A stretch of DNA of 64,000 nucleotides from Fibrobacter sp. (lineage in GTDB: Bacteria > Fibrobacterota > Fibrobacteria > Fibrobacterales > Fibrobacteraceae), in contig JAKSID010000006.1 in NCBI GenBank assembly GCA_024399035.1, positions 26,938 to 90,937 on the forward strand, read 5' to 3'. The notes under the pieces were generated by a model, which searched no databases, was not told where the DNA came from, and saw nothing but the letters and a program-made list of their open reading frames with translations. This document shows, piece after piece, positions 34,771 to 42,584 of this stretch. Numbering within the stretch: the first letter of the stretch is position 1; each line of letters starts with the position of its first letter. The position numbers were made by a program, and so were the translations under genes.

Positions 34771-35829
34771 ATGAATATCAAGACTATTGCTTTGACCCTT
34801 GCTCTTGGCGCTTTTGCTATGGCAAATGCCGCCGCTGACAAGGTAGTTGGTTTCTACCCGTACTGGAGCCAGTACTCTCAGTTCTACGCAAAGGATATTC
34901 GTTACAATACTGTAACTGACATCCATTACGTTGGTCTGGTTCCCGCTGAAGACGGCTCTGTCGCCTTTGCAGATGAATACGATGCTGATAACTTCAAGAG
35001 CCTGGCTAAATTGTCCAAGGAAAACAATGTTAAGCTCGTTGTTTCTGTGGGCGGCATGGAAGCCGAAGGCAACCTGAAGGCCATCGCTTCTTCTGATGAA
35101 CTGCTTTCTACTTTCGTTTCTAACGTAAGCAGCTGGCTTTCCGCAAACGGTGGCGACGGTGTTGAACTTGACTGGCAGAACGCTACTGCAGAAGATGCAG
35201 AAGACTACGCCAAGATGGTAAACGCTCTCGTTGACGGCCTTTCCGGCTCTACCGTGACTGCCGTGATCTACCCGGCAGCTGGCATGGAAGCCTACAAGGC
35301 CGACGCTCTGAACCGCCTTGCTTATGTGGACGTGTTCATGGCCGACCAGATGACCGAAGAAAGCTCCGAAGTTGTTCCCAACCAGGGCGCAACCTCCGTG
35401 AAGGAAACCTTGAGCAGCGTTACTTCCGCAGGCGTTAACGCAGACCTCCTGGTTCCCGTGCTCTTCCTCTATGGCAAGAGCTGGATTGGTGCAAAGGGCC
35501 TCGGTACTTCTCATCAGGGCACTGGTAGCGGTGACGAAGGTTACCTGTCCTATGCTGAATTGATGAACAAGTTCGATTCTCCGGAATACAAGGTGACCTT
35601 TGATGAAGCTTCCCAGTCCGAAGTTGCTGTAAGCGATGCAGAAACCATCGTGTTCATGGGTATTCCTTCTGTAAAGGCTGTTGCTAAGCAGGTTAAGGCT
35701 GATGGTATGGGCGGCGTGGCTGTCTATTCTCTCCATCAGGATCATTTCGAACCCATCGTCTCCCTCCTGGTGACTATCGGTTTGGAACTCCGCCCGCAGG
35801 TGAACTACAAGCCCAGCAAGAAGAAGTAA
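34771..35829 (+). CDS. Secreted GH18-fold protein lacking the catalytic Glu
   Basis: The 352-residue protein has a signal peptide (ending ANAAA) and a GH18-type TIM barrel: VVGFYPYWSQYSQFY, VKLVVSVGGME, then the catalytic strand as DGVELDWQ (residues 129-136). The active consensus is DGxDxDxE, so the middle Asp is Glu132 and the essential acid Glu is Gln136 (codon CAG). A chitinase-type mechanism should be impossible. Inactive GH18 proteins are known glycan binders (chi-lectins and PUL binding proteins). The operon context of barrels and a CBM-like protein agrees with binding rather than cleavage. A short Lys-rich tail ends SKKK. Confidence 0.8.
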   Translation: MNIKTIALTLALGAFAMANAAADKVVGFYPYWSQYSQFYAKDIRYNTVTDIHYVGLVPAEDGSVAFADEYDADNFKSLAKLSKENNVKLVVSVGGMEAEGNLKAIASSDELLSTFVSNVSSWLSANGGDGVELDWQNATAEDAEDYAKMVNALVDGLSGSTVTAVIYPAAGMEAYKADALNRLAYVDVFMADQMTEESSEVVPNQGATSVKETLSSVTSAGVNADLLVPVLFLYGKSWIGAKGLGTSHQGTGSGDEGYLSYAELMNKFDSPEYKVTFDEASQSEVAVSDAETIVFMGIPSVKAVAKQVKADGMGGVAVYSLHQDHFEPIVSLLVTIGLELRPQVNYKPSKKK

Positions 35830-35873
35830 TCATCGAGGCGGCTGGTCCGCTATCCATGACATTCTGAAATTAG

Positions 35874-35907
35874 AAAGAGGACTGCTACGGCAGCCCTCTT
35901 TTTTTCC
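35874..35907 (+). terminator. Rho-independent terminator of the six-gene operon
   Basis: AAGAGGACTGC pairs with GCAGCCCTCTT (one A-C mismatch) around TACG, followed by TTTTTT. Confidence 0.85.
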
Positions 35908-35951
35908 TTGTATGTTCAGCGTACAGACATCTCTGTATGCCTGCGGGACAT

Positions 35952-36169
35952 TCATAGAACTACTGCAGAATCTTGTATAGAGCTGTGTATAGAACTGCCG
36001 AGAGTACGCTTTCAGTTACCGCGGAACCTCGTATAGAACTACCGCGGAACCACGTATAGAACTGTCGCGAAACCACGTCTAGAGCTATCGCAGAGGTGGG
36101 CATGCATTTGCCGCAGTGCCACGTATAGAACTTGCCATAGAGTTTCGTGGGAGAACTCCACGGGTAGTG
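35952..36169. repeat. Degenerate 23-bp tandem array
   Basis: Units of about 23 bp resemble GTATAGAACTACCGCGGAAC plus CAC. Starts fall near 35953, 35975, 35987, 36031, 36054, 36077, 36123 and 36147, where most steps are 22-24 bp or about twice 23. The array lies between the operon terminator and the terminator of the minus-strand GH5 gene and is not coding, since 23 is not a multiple of three. Confidence 0.65.
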
Positions 36170-36170
36170 C

Positions 36171-36207
36171 AAAAAAAAGACCGCCTCCCTTAGGGAAGCG
36201 GCCTTAA
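36171..36207 (-). terminator. Rho-independent terminator of the GH5-T9SS gene (minus strand)
   Basis: On the minus strand AAGGCCGCTTCCC pairs with GGGAGGCGGTCTT around TAA and is followed by TTTTTT. Confidence 0.85.
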
Positions 36208-36234
36208 GCTTTTGCAAGTTACTTCAAGTAAGGA

Positions 36235-38430
36235 TTACTTATCAGTCTTGTTCCACTTGAGGGTCACCTGGCGAGCATCCTGCTTGACAACAATCAGGTA
36301 GGAGCCTGTGGGAAGACGGTTCAAGGTGAAGTTTGCGTAGTCACCGGTGAAAGCCTTGTGCATTACCTTCTGACCATTGACAGAGAGAATGCTGACTTCG
36401 ATGTCGCCGGAGTTCTTAGCTGCAATGGCAAGCTGGTTGTTGGAGATTGTTGCCTGGAGAGGAACTTCCGGGTTAATCTGCTGAATCTTGGCGGTGCCAA
36501 ATTCTGCCAGGTTGACTGCGCTTGCGCTATCGCCGATCACGACGGTGATACCCAACTGGAAGCGACCGTACAATTCAGATTCCTCAGCTGTAGCAAGAAT
36601 GCGAAGCACTGCATTCTGGTTACCTGCAACCAGGGCGTTACCCTGCTTGGTTGCATACGGAGTGGTCGGCTGGCCGTTAAAGGTGTAGGTCACCGGGGTG
36701 GAGTACATAGTGGTGTCGGGCAGCAGCTTTTCTGCGGTGCCACCCAATGCCAGCTTGGTATTCTTGAAGTTGTTTGTAATTCTGTTTGCACCCTTCTTGA
36801 AGGTCACGGTAATGGTGTCATTCATAGCCTTGTAGCCAGTAACTGCCGGTGCGGTAGCAACGATCTTTGCTTCGCCAAAGGACTTGAATTCGTACATATA
36901 CACAGTCTGCTTGGACATTGTGGATGTGCAGGTTGCTGCGTTACATGGAACCTTCTTAACAGCAACGATCTCAGGGCTCAAGGATGTCAAGGTGTAGGTG
37001 GCGCCTTCCATGGTTTTCATGTTGGCGGTGAGCGGCCATTCCTTGGCGGTTCCGGAACCAGAGAAGTTAACAGTTCTACCCTTAGAGCATGTGCCAGTGT
37101 AGTTACAAGTCAAGTCATAGAAGCCTTCGATAGTCTGATTGGGGACTTCCTTGACGATCACAATGGACTGGGAACCATCGTTGCCAGTAAGGATTGCGTA
37201 GCCGGCCTCGTTGACCACAATATTGCTTCCGGAAACGGATACAACCTTGTCGTTGCTAGAGGTGTAGGTACAACCTGCTGCGAGAGCGTTTGCCACCTGG
37301 CCGTCAGTTTGATTTACGGTTTTGGTCTTGAATGCGCAAGAGCCAGTATTCTTTCCCTTGACCAAGGAGTCGGACCAGCTCTGTGCCTTGGACTTAAGAT
37401 ACTCTGCAACGATCTTTCCGGAGGTGCTAAGGGTTGCGGAATTCAAGGCGCCTACGGTTGTCAGTTCCTGATCGCCATCAAAGATTGCGGAAGTTTCGGT
37501 CTTGTTTGCGCTGAGGGAAGACTTTGTCTGACGCAAGCTCCAGTTACAGTTACTGATGTTGTTCTGGTCCATAAAGGTGAGCCACTGCTGGGTTGCGCTA
37601 GCGTTAGGACTGCCTGCGCCGTCTGCATTGGTGGTGCCCCATTCGGTAATGAACACGGGATTGCCAGAAGACTTAGCCTGAGTTGCACGGCCACCATAAG
37701 TACCCTGGCTATGAGTACCGGCGTAGAAATGGAGAACGTAACCGACGTTGGTGCCGCTGACGCCACCATACTGTGTCATCTGAGACCAACTGGGGGTACC
37801 TACGAGAACCAGGTTCTGGGAACTGGTACGAATTCCGGGGATCACGGAGTTTGCGTAGTTCTGGATTGTGCTCCAACCCTGGTTAACCGGTTCGTTGAAG
37901 ATTTCGAAAATCACGTTAGGTACGTTGGCGTACTTAGCAGCAACCTTGGAGAAGAAATCCTTGGCAATAGCCTGTTCGGAATCGGCGCGATGGCTGTGCC
38001 AGTCAACGATAATATAGATGTCGTTCTCAATGGCGGCTTCCACCATCTGGTCGAGGTAGTTCATGTAACCTTCGGGTGCGCCTGCGTAGGAATAACCCTT
38101 GTCAAGGGCTTCCTTCGTGCTACCATCGGAACTGTAATAGGTGATGCCCATGGCAAAACGGAAAACGTCGATCTTCAGGTTGTCTACAGTCCAGCCAATA
38201 ACGTTCTTGCTGTAGTAGGGGAGACCGGTTGCATCAGACCAGAAAAGGCTGACACCACGGAGCATTGCTTCCTGGTTGTTCTTGGAACCAATGATTTTTC
38301 CACCGCTGGTGTGCAATGCGCCATAGTAGCTTACGGGGCCGACTTTCTTTGGCGTTGCGGAGGTGGCGTCCGCAAATGCCGGCATGGCTGCAAGAGCCAT
38401 TAAGCAAGGGAGGAGTTTTTTAATCTTCAT
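36235..38430 (-). CDS. GH5 (subfamily 2-like) cellulase with T9SS-type tail
   Basis: The 731-residue protein has a signal peptide (ending MPAFAD) and a GH5 catalytic domain (about 30-350): RGVSLFWSDATG near residue 58, acid/base Glu180 in FEIFNEP and nucleophile Glu263 in FITEWGT, a pattern close to GH5_2 endoglucanases. Two beta-sandwich regions follow (about 385-640, with Cys pairs), and a C-terminal domain (EVSILSVNGQKV...QVTLKWNKTDK) fits T9SS type-A sorting. It should be exported by T9SS and cut cellulose outside the cell. A terminator with a 6-T tail lies downstream, and an AT-rich divergent region lies upstream. Confidence 0.92.
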   Translation of the reverse strand: MKIKKLLPCLMALAAMPAFADATSATPKKVGPVSYYGALHTSGGKIIGSKNNQEAMLRGVSLFWSDATGLPYYSKNVIGWTVDNLKIDVFRFAMGITYYSSDGSTKEALDKGYSYAGAPEGYMNYLDQMVEAAIENDIYIIVDWHSHRADSEQAIAKDFFSKVAAKYANVPNVIFEIFNEPVNQGWSTIQNYANSVIPGIRTSSQNLVLVGTPSWSQMTQYGGVSGTNVGYVLHFYAGTHSQGTYGGRATQAKSSGNPVFITEWGTTNADGAGSPNASATQQWLTFMDQNNISNCNWSLRQTKSSLSANKTETSAIFDGDQELTTVGALNSATLSTSGKIVAEYLKSKAQSWSDSLVKGKNTGSCAFKTKTVNQTDGQVANALAAGCTYTSSNDKVVSVSGSNIVVNEAGYAILTGNDGSQSIVIVKEVPNQTIEGFYDLTCNYTGTCSKGRTVNFSGSGTAKEWPLTANMKTMEGATYTLTSLSPEIVAVKKVPCNAATCTSTMSKQTVYMYEFKSFGEAKIVATAPAVTGYKAMNDTITVTFKKGANRITNNFKNTKLALGGTAEKLLPDTTMYSTPVTYTFNGQPTTPYATKQGNALVAGNQNAVLRILATAEESELYGRFQLGITVVIGDSASAVNLAEFGTAKIQQINPEVPLQATISNNQLAIAAKNSGDIEVSILSVNGQKVMHKAFTGDYANFTLNRLPTGSYLIVVKQDARQVTLKWNKTDK

Positions 38431-38838
38431 AAGGATTCCCTATTTGTAGTTTCTAAAACCTAAGATATTAAATCCTGACAGAAAGGAAATGATGCTTTCT
38501 GTGGGATGCGTTTACCTTTGAGTACACCATGACCAAACCCGCCCTAAAAATAACATCATTTATTATTAATAATCTATATGGTCAGTAATAAAAAAGTTGC
38601 GTTCGCAATAAATGTGACGAAAATAACGTTCTGGAAAACAAAAAAAATGGGGCGATAATGGGCACTGTGTAAACTTTTGTAATCAAAGTTTTGAAAATTA
38701 ACGAATTTCCCAACAATGGGGCCGATATCATCGGTCCTAAGAAAAAAGAAAAAAAATCACCACATCAAGGAAAAAAAAATTATATTAGGGTTAGAACAGC
38801 CCTTTGGGCAATCACATAAACAAAAAGAGAGAGATACT
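38431..38838. other. Divergent AT-rich regulatory region
   Basis: The 408-bp region between two secreted-protein genes holds a 12-bp palindrome ATTATTAATAAT (38562-38573) and an inverted repeat AAACTTT-N7-AAAGTTT (38671-38691). A TATATTAG promoter-like box (38781-38788) precedes the plus-strand gene. No coding frame is supported. Confidence 0.5.
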
Positions 38839-39750
38839 ATGAATAAGAAGATCTTTACAGCATCTGCAGCAATGCTCGCTGCTGCTACGATGTCTTACGC
38901 TGATCCGTTTACCACTTGGATCGGTAGCGAAGGCCTTGAACAGGTCGTTACTGGTCTTGACAATGGCTCCGAAACTAGTGGTTACTGGTTCGACTATAAC
39001 GACGGCTCCTCCGAAGTTGTATACCCGGTTGAAAAGGGTAACGGCTACGAAGGTGGCGAAAATTCTCTTGGCCCCATCATCACCGAATGCGGTGGTGTTT
39101 GCGGTACCTATAAGCTGACCAAGGGTTCCTTCACTTACAACCCGTTCATTGGTATCGGTTTCAACATCGCTGGTGAAGGCGATAACGGTCCGACCGCTGC
39201 TGACGCTTCCTCTTGGGGTGGCATTTGCATTGGTTACAAGGTTGAACATGGTGCTTCCCTTGAATTGGGCATGGGCGACGAAGTTGATGCCGATATCGGT
39301 TATGCAAACCCGGTTGCTTCTCTCGTGAAGAGCGATGGCGCTGTTAAGACCATTGAATGGGCTGGCTTCAAGCCGCCTAGCTGGGCAACCAAGAAGATCG
39401 ACGGTCCTACCGCCGCTTCTCAGCTCGTTGCAGTTAAGTTCAAGGTTCAGGCTGCTACTGGTACCGTTGGTGCCTTCAACATCATGTCTGTTGGTCCGGC
39501 TACCGGTGGTGCTTGCGTTGCTGATGCATCCGCAATCAGCGCTTCCGCAGCTCAGTCTTCTCTGAAGGCTCAGCTCTCCGGCCGTACCCTTTCCTTCGGC
39601 AAGACCGTTGCTTCTGCTGAAATCGTAAACCTCCAGGGCCAGGTCATCATGACCGCTTCCTCCGTGAAGTCCATGGACCTCTCCAAGGTTCAGTCCGGTG
39701 TTTACATGGTTCGCGCAGCTGGTCTTTCTCAGAAGATCATCCTGAAGTAA
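38839..39750 (+). CDS. T9SS-sorted secreted protein, possible carbohydrate-binding
   Basis: The 303-residue protein has a signal peptide (ending MSYADP), a beta-rich body with Trp and Tyr residues that could contact sugar (TTWIGSEG, YWFDYNDGS, WAGFKPPSWAT) and one likely disulfide (ECGGVCG). It ends in a T9SS type-A-like domain (AEIVNLQGQVIMTASSV...SQKIILK). There is no catalytic motif. A free carbohydrate-binding protein is a reasonable reading, though no CBM family is identified. ATG 38839 follows AGAGAGAG; the frame is open upstream but lacks a signal peptide there. Confidence 0.65.
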   Translation: MNKKIFTASAAMLAAATMSYADPFTTWIGSEGLEQVVTGLDNGSETSGYWFDYNDGSSEVVYPVEKGNGYEGGENSLGPIITECGGVCGTYKLTKGSFTYNPFIGIGFNIAGEGDNGPTAADASSWGGICIGYKVEHGASLELGMGDEVDADIGYANPVASLVKSDGAVKTIEWAGFKPPSWATKKIDGPTAASQLVAVKFKVQAATGTVGAFNIMSVGPATGGACVADASAISASAAQSSLKAQLSGRTLSFGKTVASAEIVNLQGQVIMTASSVKSMDLSKVQSGVYMVRAAGLSQKIILK

Positions 39751-39768
39751 TCTAGCTTCGAACATTTA

Positions 39769-39809
39769 GAGATGGGTTGTGGCTCTGTCACAGCCCATTT
39801 CTTTTTTTA
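39769..39809 (+). terminator. Rho-independent terminator
   Basis: GATGGGTTGTG pairs with CACAGCCCATT around GCTCTGT and is followed by TTTTTTT. Confidence 0.8.
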
Positions 39810-39873
39810 TATGACGTGGATTACACAAAAAGCTTATTTTTGCCATTTATAAAAAAAATTTTTTTTTTAGATG

Positions 39874-39881
39874 TATATTTA
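39874..39881 (+). promoter_or_regulatory. Putative promoter box TATATTTA
   Basis: TAnnTTTA box 27 bases before the GH8 lipoprotein start. Confidence 0.4.
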
Positions 39882-39907
39882 GACCAGATAAAAAAAGAGA
39901 GGCTATT

Positions 39908-41281
39908 ATGCAATTCAAAAAACTTTTAGCTCCTGTGATGCTTGGTGCCTTGTTTGGCTTAACCGCTTGTGATTCTGGATCAGGAACTTCGGCAACTCCG
40001 ACTCCCGTTCCTGTATCGTCTGCAGCCACGCAGGTTCCTGTCACTCCGACTTCGTCTGCTGCAGCTACTGTTGCCTTGAGCCCGACCGCCAATATCGTAT
40101 ATCCTGCGAGTTTGTACGCAGGTTGGAAGGCCGCTCATTATGTGACGCTGGAAGAAGAAGAAATCTATTATAGCGATCTCAAGTCTGAATTCTATGAGGG
40201 CGTGTTCCGTTCTCCCGCATATTTGCCTGCCGCTCGAGTGAAGTGGTCTGCTCAGAGTCCGGGTGGCTACTATGGTGATCTGTGCTCTGTTTCGACATCT
40301 TCGATTACTCAGATGAAGTTCCGTGCTTGTACCGTTTCCGAAGGTATCGGCTACGGCATGCTTATTACTTTGTTTGCAGAAGACTACGAAGCTTTCAATC
40401 GTTTGTGGAACTATTCTAAGGCCTTCCGTGCATATAGCAATGTGAAGCTGACTCCTTGGATTACCCGTAGTTTCCACTATCAAGAAGTTGACGTTTCCAG
40501 CGCAACGGATGCCGACCTGGATATTGCAACTGCCTTGATTTTGGCTTACCTCAAGACCGGTGCAGAGGCTTACCTGACCGATGCTTTGACCATTGCTTGG
40601 GCTATTTGGGACCAGGAAGTCAACAAGTCTAATTACTTGCTGTATTCCGGCAATACGGCTATGTGGACCCTTGGTGATCCTGCCTACAACTTGAGCTACT
40701 TCTCTCCTGTTGCTCTCCGCTTGTTTGCTGCAATCGACCAGACTCATGACTGGAACACGGTCTTGAACAGCATGTACACTTACATGCTTACTGTTCAGGC
40801 TTCTGGTACCGGCGTGTTCCCCGACTGGAGTAATGGCGCTGGCATTCCAGTTGATCCGGAAAATGGCTCCGCAAAGAAGACCTACTGGACCTTCAACAAG
40901 GAAGCTGTTCGTATTCCTTGGCGCATCGCATGGGATTATCTTTGGTATAATAGCATTGATACCCGCGCAGCTACTGTGCTGACTACCTTGAATAACTTTA
41001 TTGTGGCAAAGACTGGTGGCGATCCCAACTCTGCCCTGTTGGCATACAACTATTCTGCCAACCTGTCTGCTGGTGCTGACATTTCTGGTACTACGGTTCA
41101 GACCCACTGGTATGGCGCTTGGTGCGTGACGAGTATTGCATCGAATCCGAATTGGCTTCAAGCTTGTACTGATACATTCAATGCGAAGGCTATGCTGAAC
41201 AACAGCTCTAGCTACTTCCTGGACATCTTGCAGATGATGATGAGCCAGTTGTTGAATGGTGCGTACGTCAAGCCGTATTAA
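39908..41281 (+). CDS. GH8 endo-beta-glucanase/xylanase-type lipoprotein
   Basis: The 457-residue protein has a lipobox (GLTAC, Cys21), a Pro/Ser/Thr spacer (about 22-60) and a GH8 catalytic domain with the acid Glu145 in CTVSEGIGYGML and Asp202/Asp204 in SATDADLDIATALILA. GH8 enzymes cut cellulose, xylan or chitosan by an inverting mechanism. Subfamily and substrate are not decided by sequence alone. It is lipid anchored, while the neighbouring GH5 at 36235 is T9SS-exported, so the two have different routes to the surface. AAGAGAG precedes the ATG. Confidence 0.92.
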   Translation: MQFKKLLAPVMLGALFGLTACDSGSGTSATPTPVPVSSAATQVPVTPTSSAAATVALSPTANIVYPASLYAGWKAAHYVTLEEEEIYYSDLKSEFYEGVFRSPAYLPAARVKWSAQSPGGYYGDLCSVSTSSITQMKFRACTVSEGIGYGMLITLFAEDYEAFNRLWNYSKAFRAYSNVKLTPWITRSFHYQEVDVSSATDADLDIATALILAYLKTGAEAYLTDALTIAWAIWDQEVNKSNYLLYSGNTAMWTLGDPAYNLSYFSPVALRLFAAIDQTHDWNTVLNSMYTYMLTVQASGTGVFPDWSNGAGIPVDPENGSAKKTYWTFNKEAVRIPWRIAWDYLWYNSIDTRAATVLTTLNNFIVAKTGGDPNSALLAYNYSANLSAGADISGTTVQTHWYGAWCVTSIASNPNWLQACTDTFNAKAMLNNSSSYFLDILQMMMSQLLNGAYVKPY

Positions 41282-41303
41282 TGAACGGTTGCATTTGCTG
41301 AAA

Positions 41304-41337
41304 AAGGTCCTTGGTTTACACCAAGGGCCTTTTTTTA
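41304..41337 (+). terminator. Rho-independent terminator
   Basis: AAAGGTCCTTGG pairs with CCAAGGGCCTTT around TTTACA, followed by TTTT. Confidence 0.85.
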
Positions 41338-41349
41338 TGGGGTACAAAC

Positions 41350-41528
41350 TTTTTGTATATGGCATGCTGCGCATGCATATACTACGGCTCGGCCATGCCT
41401 GTTCGAACAAGTTCGGCGGTCACGGCGCTCGCCTTTTTGTATATGGCATGCTGCGCATGCATATACTACGGCTCGGCCATGCCCGCTCGAACAAGTTCGG
41501 CGGTCACGGCGCTCGCCTTTTTGTATAT
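41350..41528. repeat. Tandem 84-bp composite repeat (copies 2 and 3)
   Basis: Units at 41350-41433 and 41434-41517 repeat with an exact 84-bp period, plus an 11-base stub. Each holds GCATGC-TGC-GCATGC inside a TATAT/ATATA stem, a CTCGGCCATGCC box and a GTTCGAACAAGTTCGG inverted repeat. The order of parts matches the repeat at 6888-6966. The stub ends in a TATATTC that could serve as the promoter of the gene at 41537. Confidence 0.7.
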
Positions 41529-41536
41529 TCACTTCC

Positions 41537-42424
41537 ATGGAGAATGATTCTTTGAGTGTGTTGGATTCTGCTGCTGTGGATAGCGTGGGTGCTGCCGCTG
41601 CTGTGGATGCCGACGAAATCCAAATGCCTACGGCGGAACAGCTGGGTATTTCTATTACATCGGGTGTTGTAGGTGCTGATGGTGCGGTGCAGCCTTTGTC
41701 TGTGACTGTTGGTGATACTTTTGAATTCCCGGTGACGGTTAGCTGGAATGTGAACGGAAGCGCTCTTTTGGTGGTGCCTACAAGCTCTGCTACGGCCAAG
41801 GGCTTGGAACAGGTGGCTGTGTCCCAGGAATCTGCCCGTGCGGTGAAGGATGGCAAGGAAATGGCCTCCATTACCTTTACCTACAAGATTGTGGCCCAGG
41901 ATACGGGCGACCTGAATGTTCCTGCCATGCGTTTTGAGATTCCTACGCCTATGGGCAAGTCCATTGACCTGCGTAGCGATAGCGTGCCGGTTCGTGTGAA
42001 TGAGCCCGTAAGTGTTTTGCCCTTTGTTGTGGGTGGAGTTGTTGCTCTTTGTATTGTGGCCGCCGGCCTGTGGCGTATGAAGCGTAGGGCGAAGGCACGG
42101 GCCGTTGCAGCGGAGAAGAATGCCGCGGCAGAGGAACTGAAGGAACAGATGCTTGTGTTGAAGCGCCGTGCCGCCTCCGCGGACAGTCGCGAATGGTTGC
42201 TGGAACTGGAAAAAATCTGCAAGATGTATGCGGCTGAACGATTCCACTTGGATGCGGAAGCCGTGAACCTTGAGTCTCTTGCAAAGAATGGTGACCTGGA
42301 AGGCTGGGACGCCTTGCTTGAAGAATTTGCCCATGCCCGCTACGGCGGCGGTAAGCGTGACGCCTTCGAGAACAGGGAAACCTGGAAGGCGGCTATGAGG
42401 CTCATGGGTATCGAGGAAGAATAG
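41537..42424 (+). CDS. Short BatD-like membrane protein
   Basis: The 295-residue protein has a beta-rich N-terminal domain (about 45-165, from VTVGDTFEFPVTVSW to VPVRVNEP), a single membrane segment (VLPFVVGGVVALCIVAAGLW) and a basic, helical C-terminal tail. The layout matches the last part of BatD-family proteins. BatD proteins usually have several Ig-like domains and a signal peptide; neither is present here, so this may be a truncated or single-domain form. There is no ribosome site, and a repeat sits directly upstream. A MoxR gene follows 160 bases later. Confidence 0.6.
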   Translation: MENDSLSVLDSAAVDSVGAAAAVDADEIQMPTAEQLGISITSGVVGADGAVQPLSVTVGDTFEFPVTVSWNVNGSALLVVPTSSATAKGLEQVAVSQESARAVKDGKEMASITFTYKIVAQDTGDLNVPAMRFEIPTPMGKSIDLRSDSVPVRVNEPVSVLPFVVGGVVALCIVAAGLWRMKRRAKARAVAAEKNAAAEELKEQMLVLKRRAASADSREWLLELEKICKMYAAERFHLDAEAVNLESLAKNGDLEGWDALLEEFAHARYGGGKRDAFENRETWKAAMRLMGIEEE

Positions 42425-42426
42425 CG

Positions 42427-42509
42427 ATGTCATTGCGGGCCTGTTAAACAATGTCATTGCGAGCCTGTTAAACAATGTCATTGCGAGCCGAAGGCGAAGC
42501 AATCGAAGC
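42427..42509. repeat. Tandem run of GTCATTGCGAG repeats
   Basis: Two perfect-length 24-bp units beginning ATGTCATTGCGRGCC and ending GTTAAACA (42427-42450 and 42451-42474) are followed by a fuller copy with a GCGAAGCAATC end (42475-42509). They lie between the BatD-like and moxR genes. Confidence 0.65.
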
Positions 42510-42584
42510 ATTTTTATTGTGCATTTTTATTTTTAAGTATTAAAATTTGTATTTTACAAGGCGAAATTAAAGAGGTTAAACAAA

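Noticed and set aside
35960..36217. Minus-strand frame over the 23-bp array
   Set aside because: It crosses a terminator and a tandem array whose period is not a multiple of three.
41256..41555. 99-codon frame across the 84-bp repeats
   Set aside because: Open only because 84 is a multiple of three; it lacks a ribosome site and overlaps the GH8 end and the terminator.
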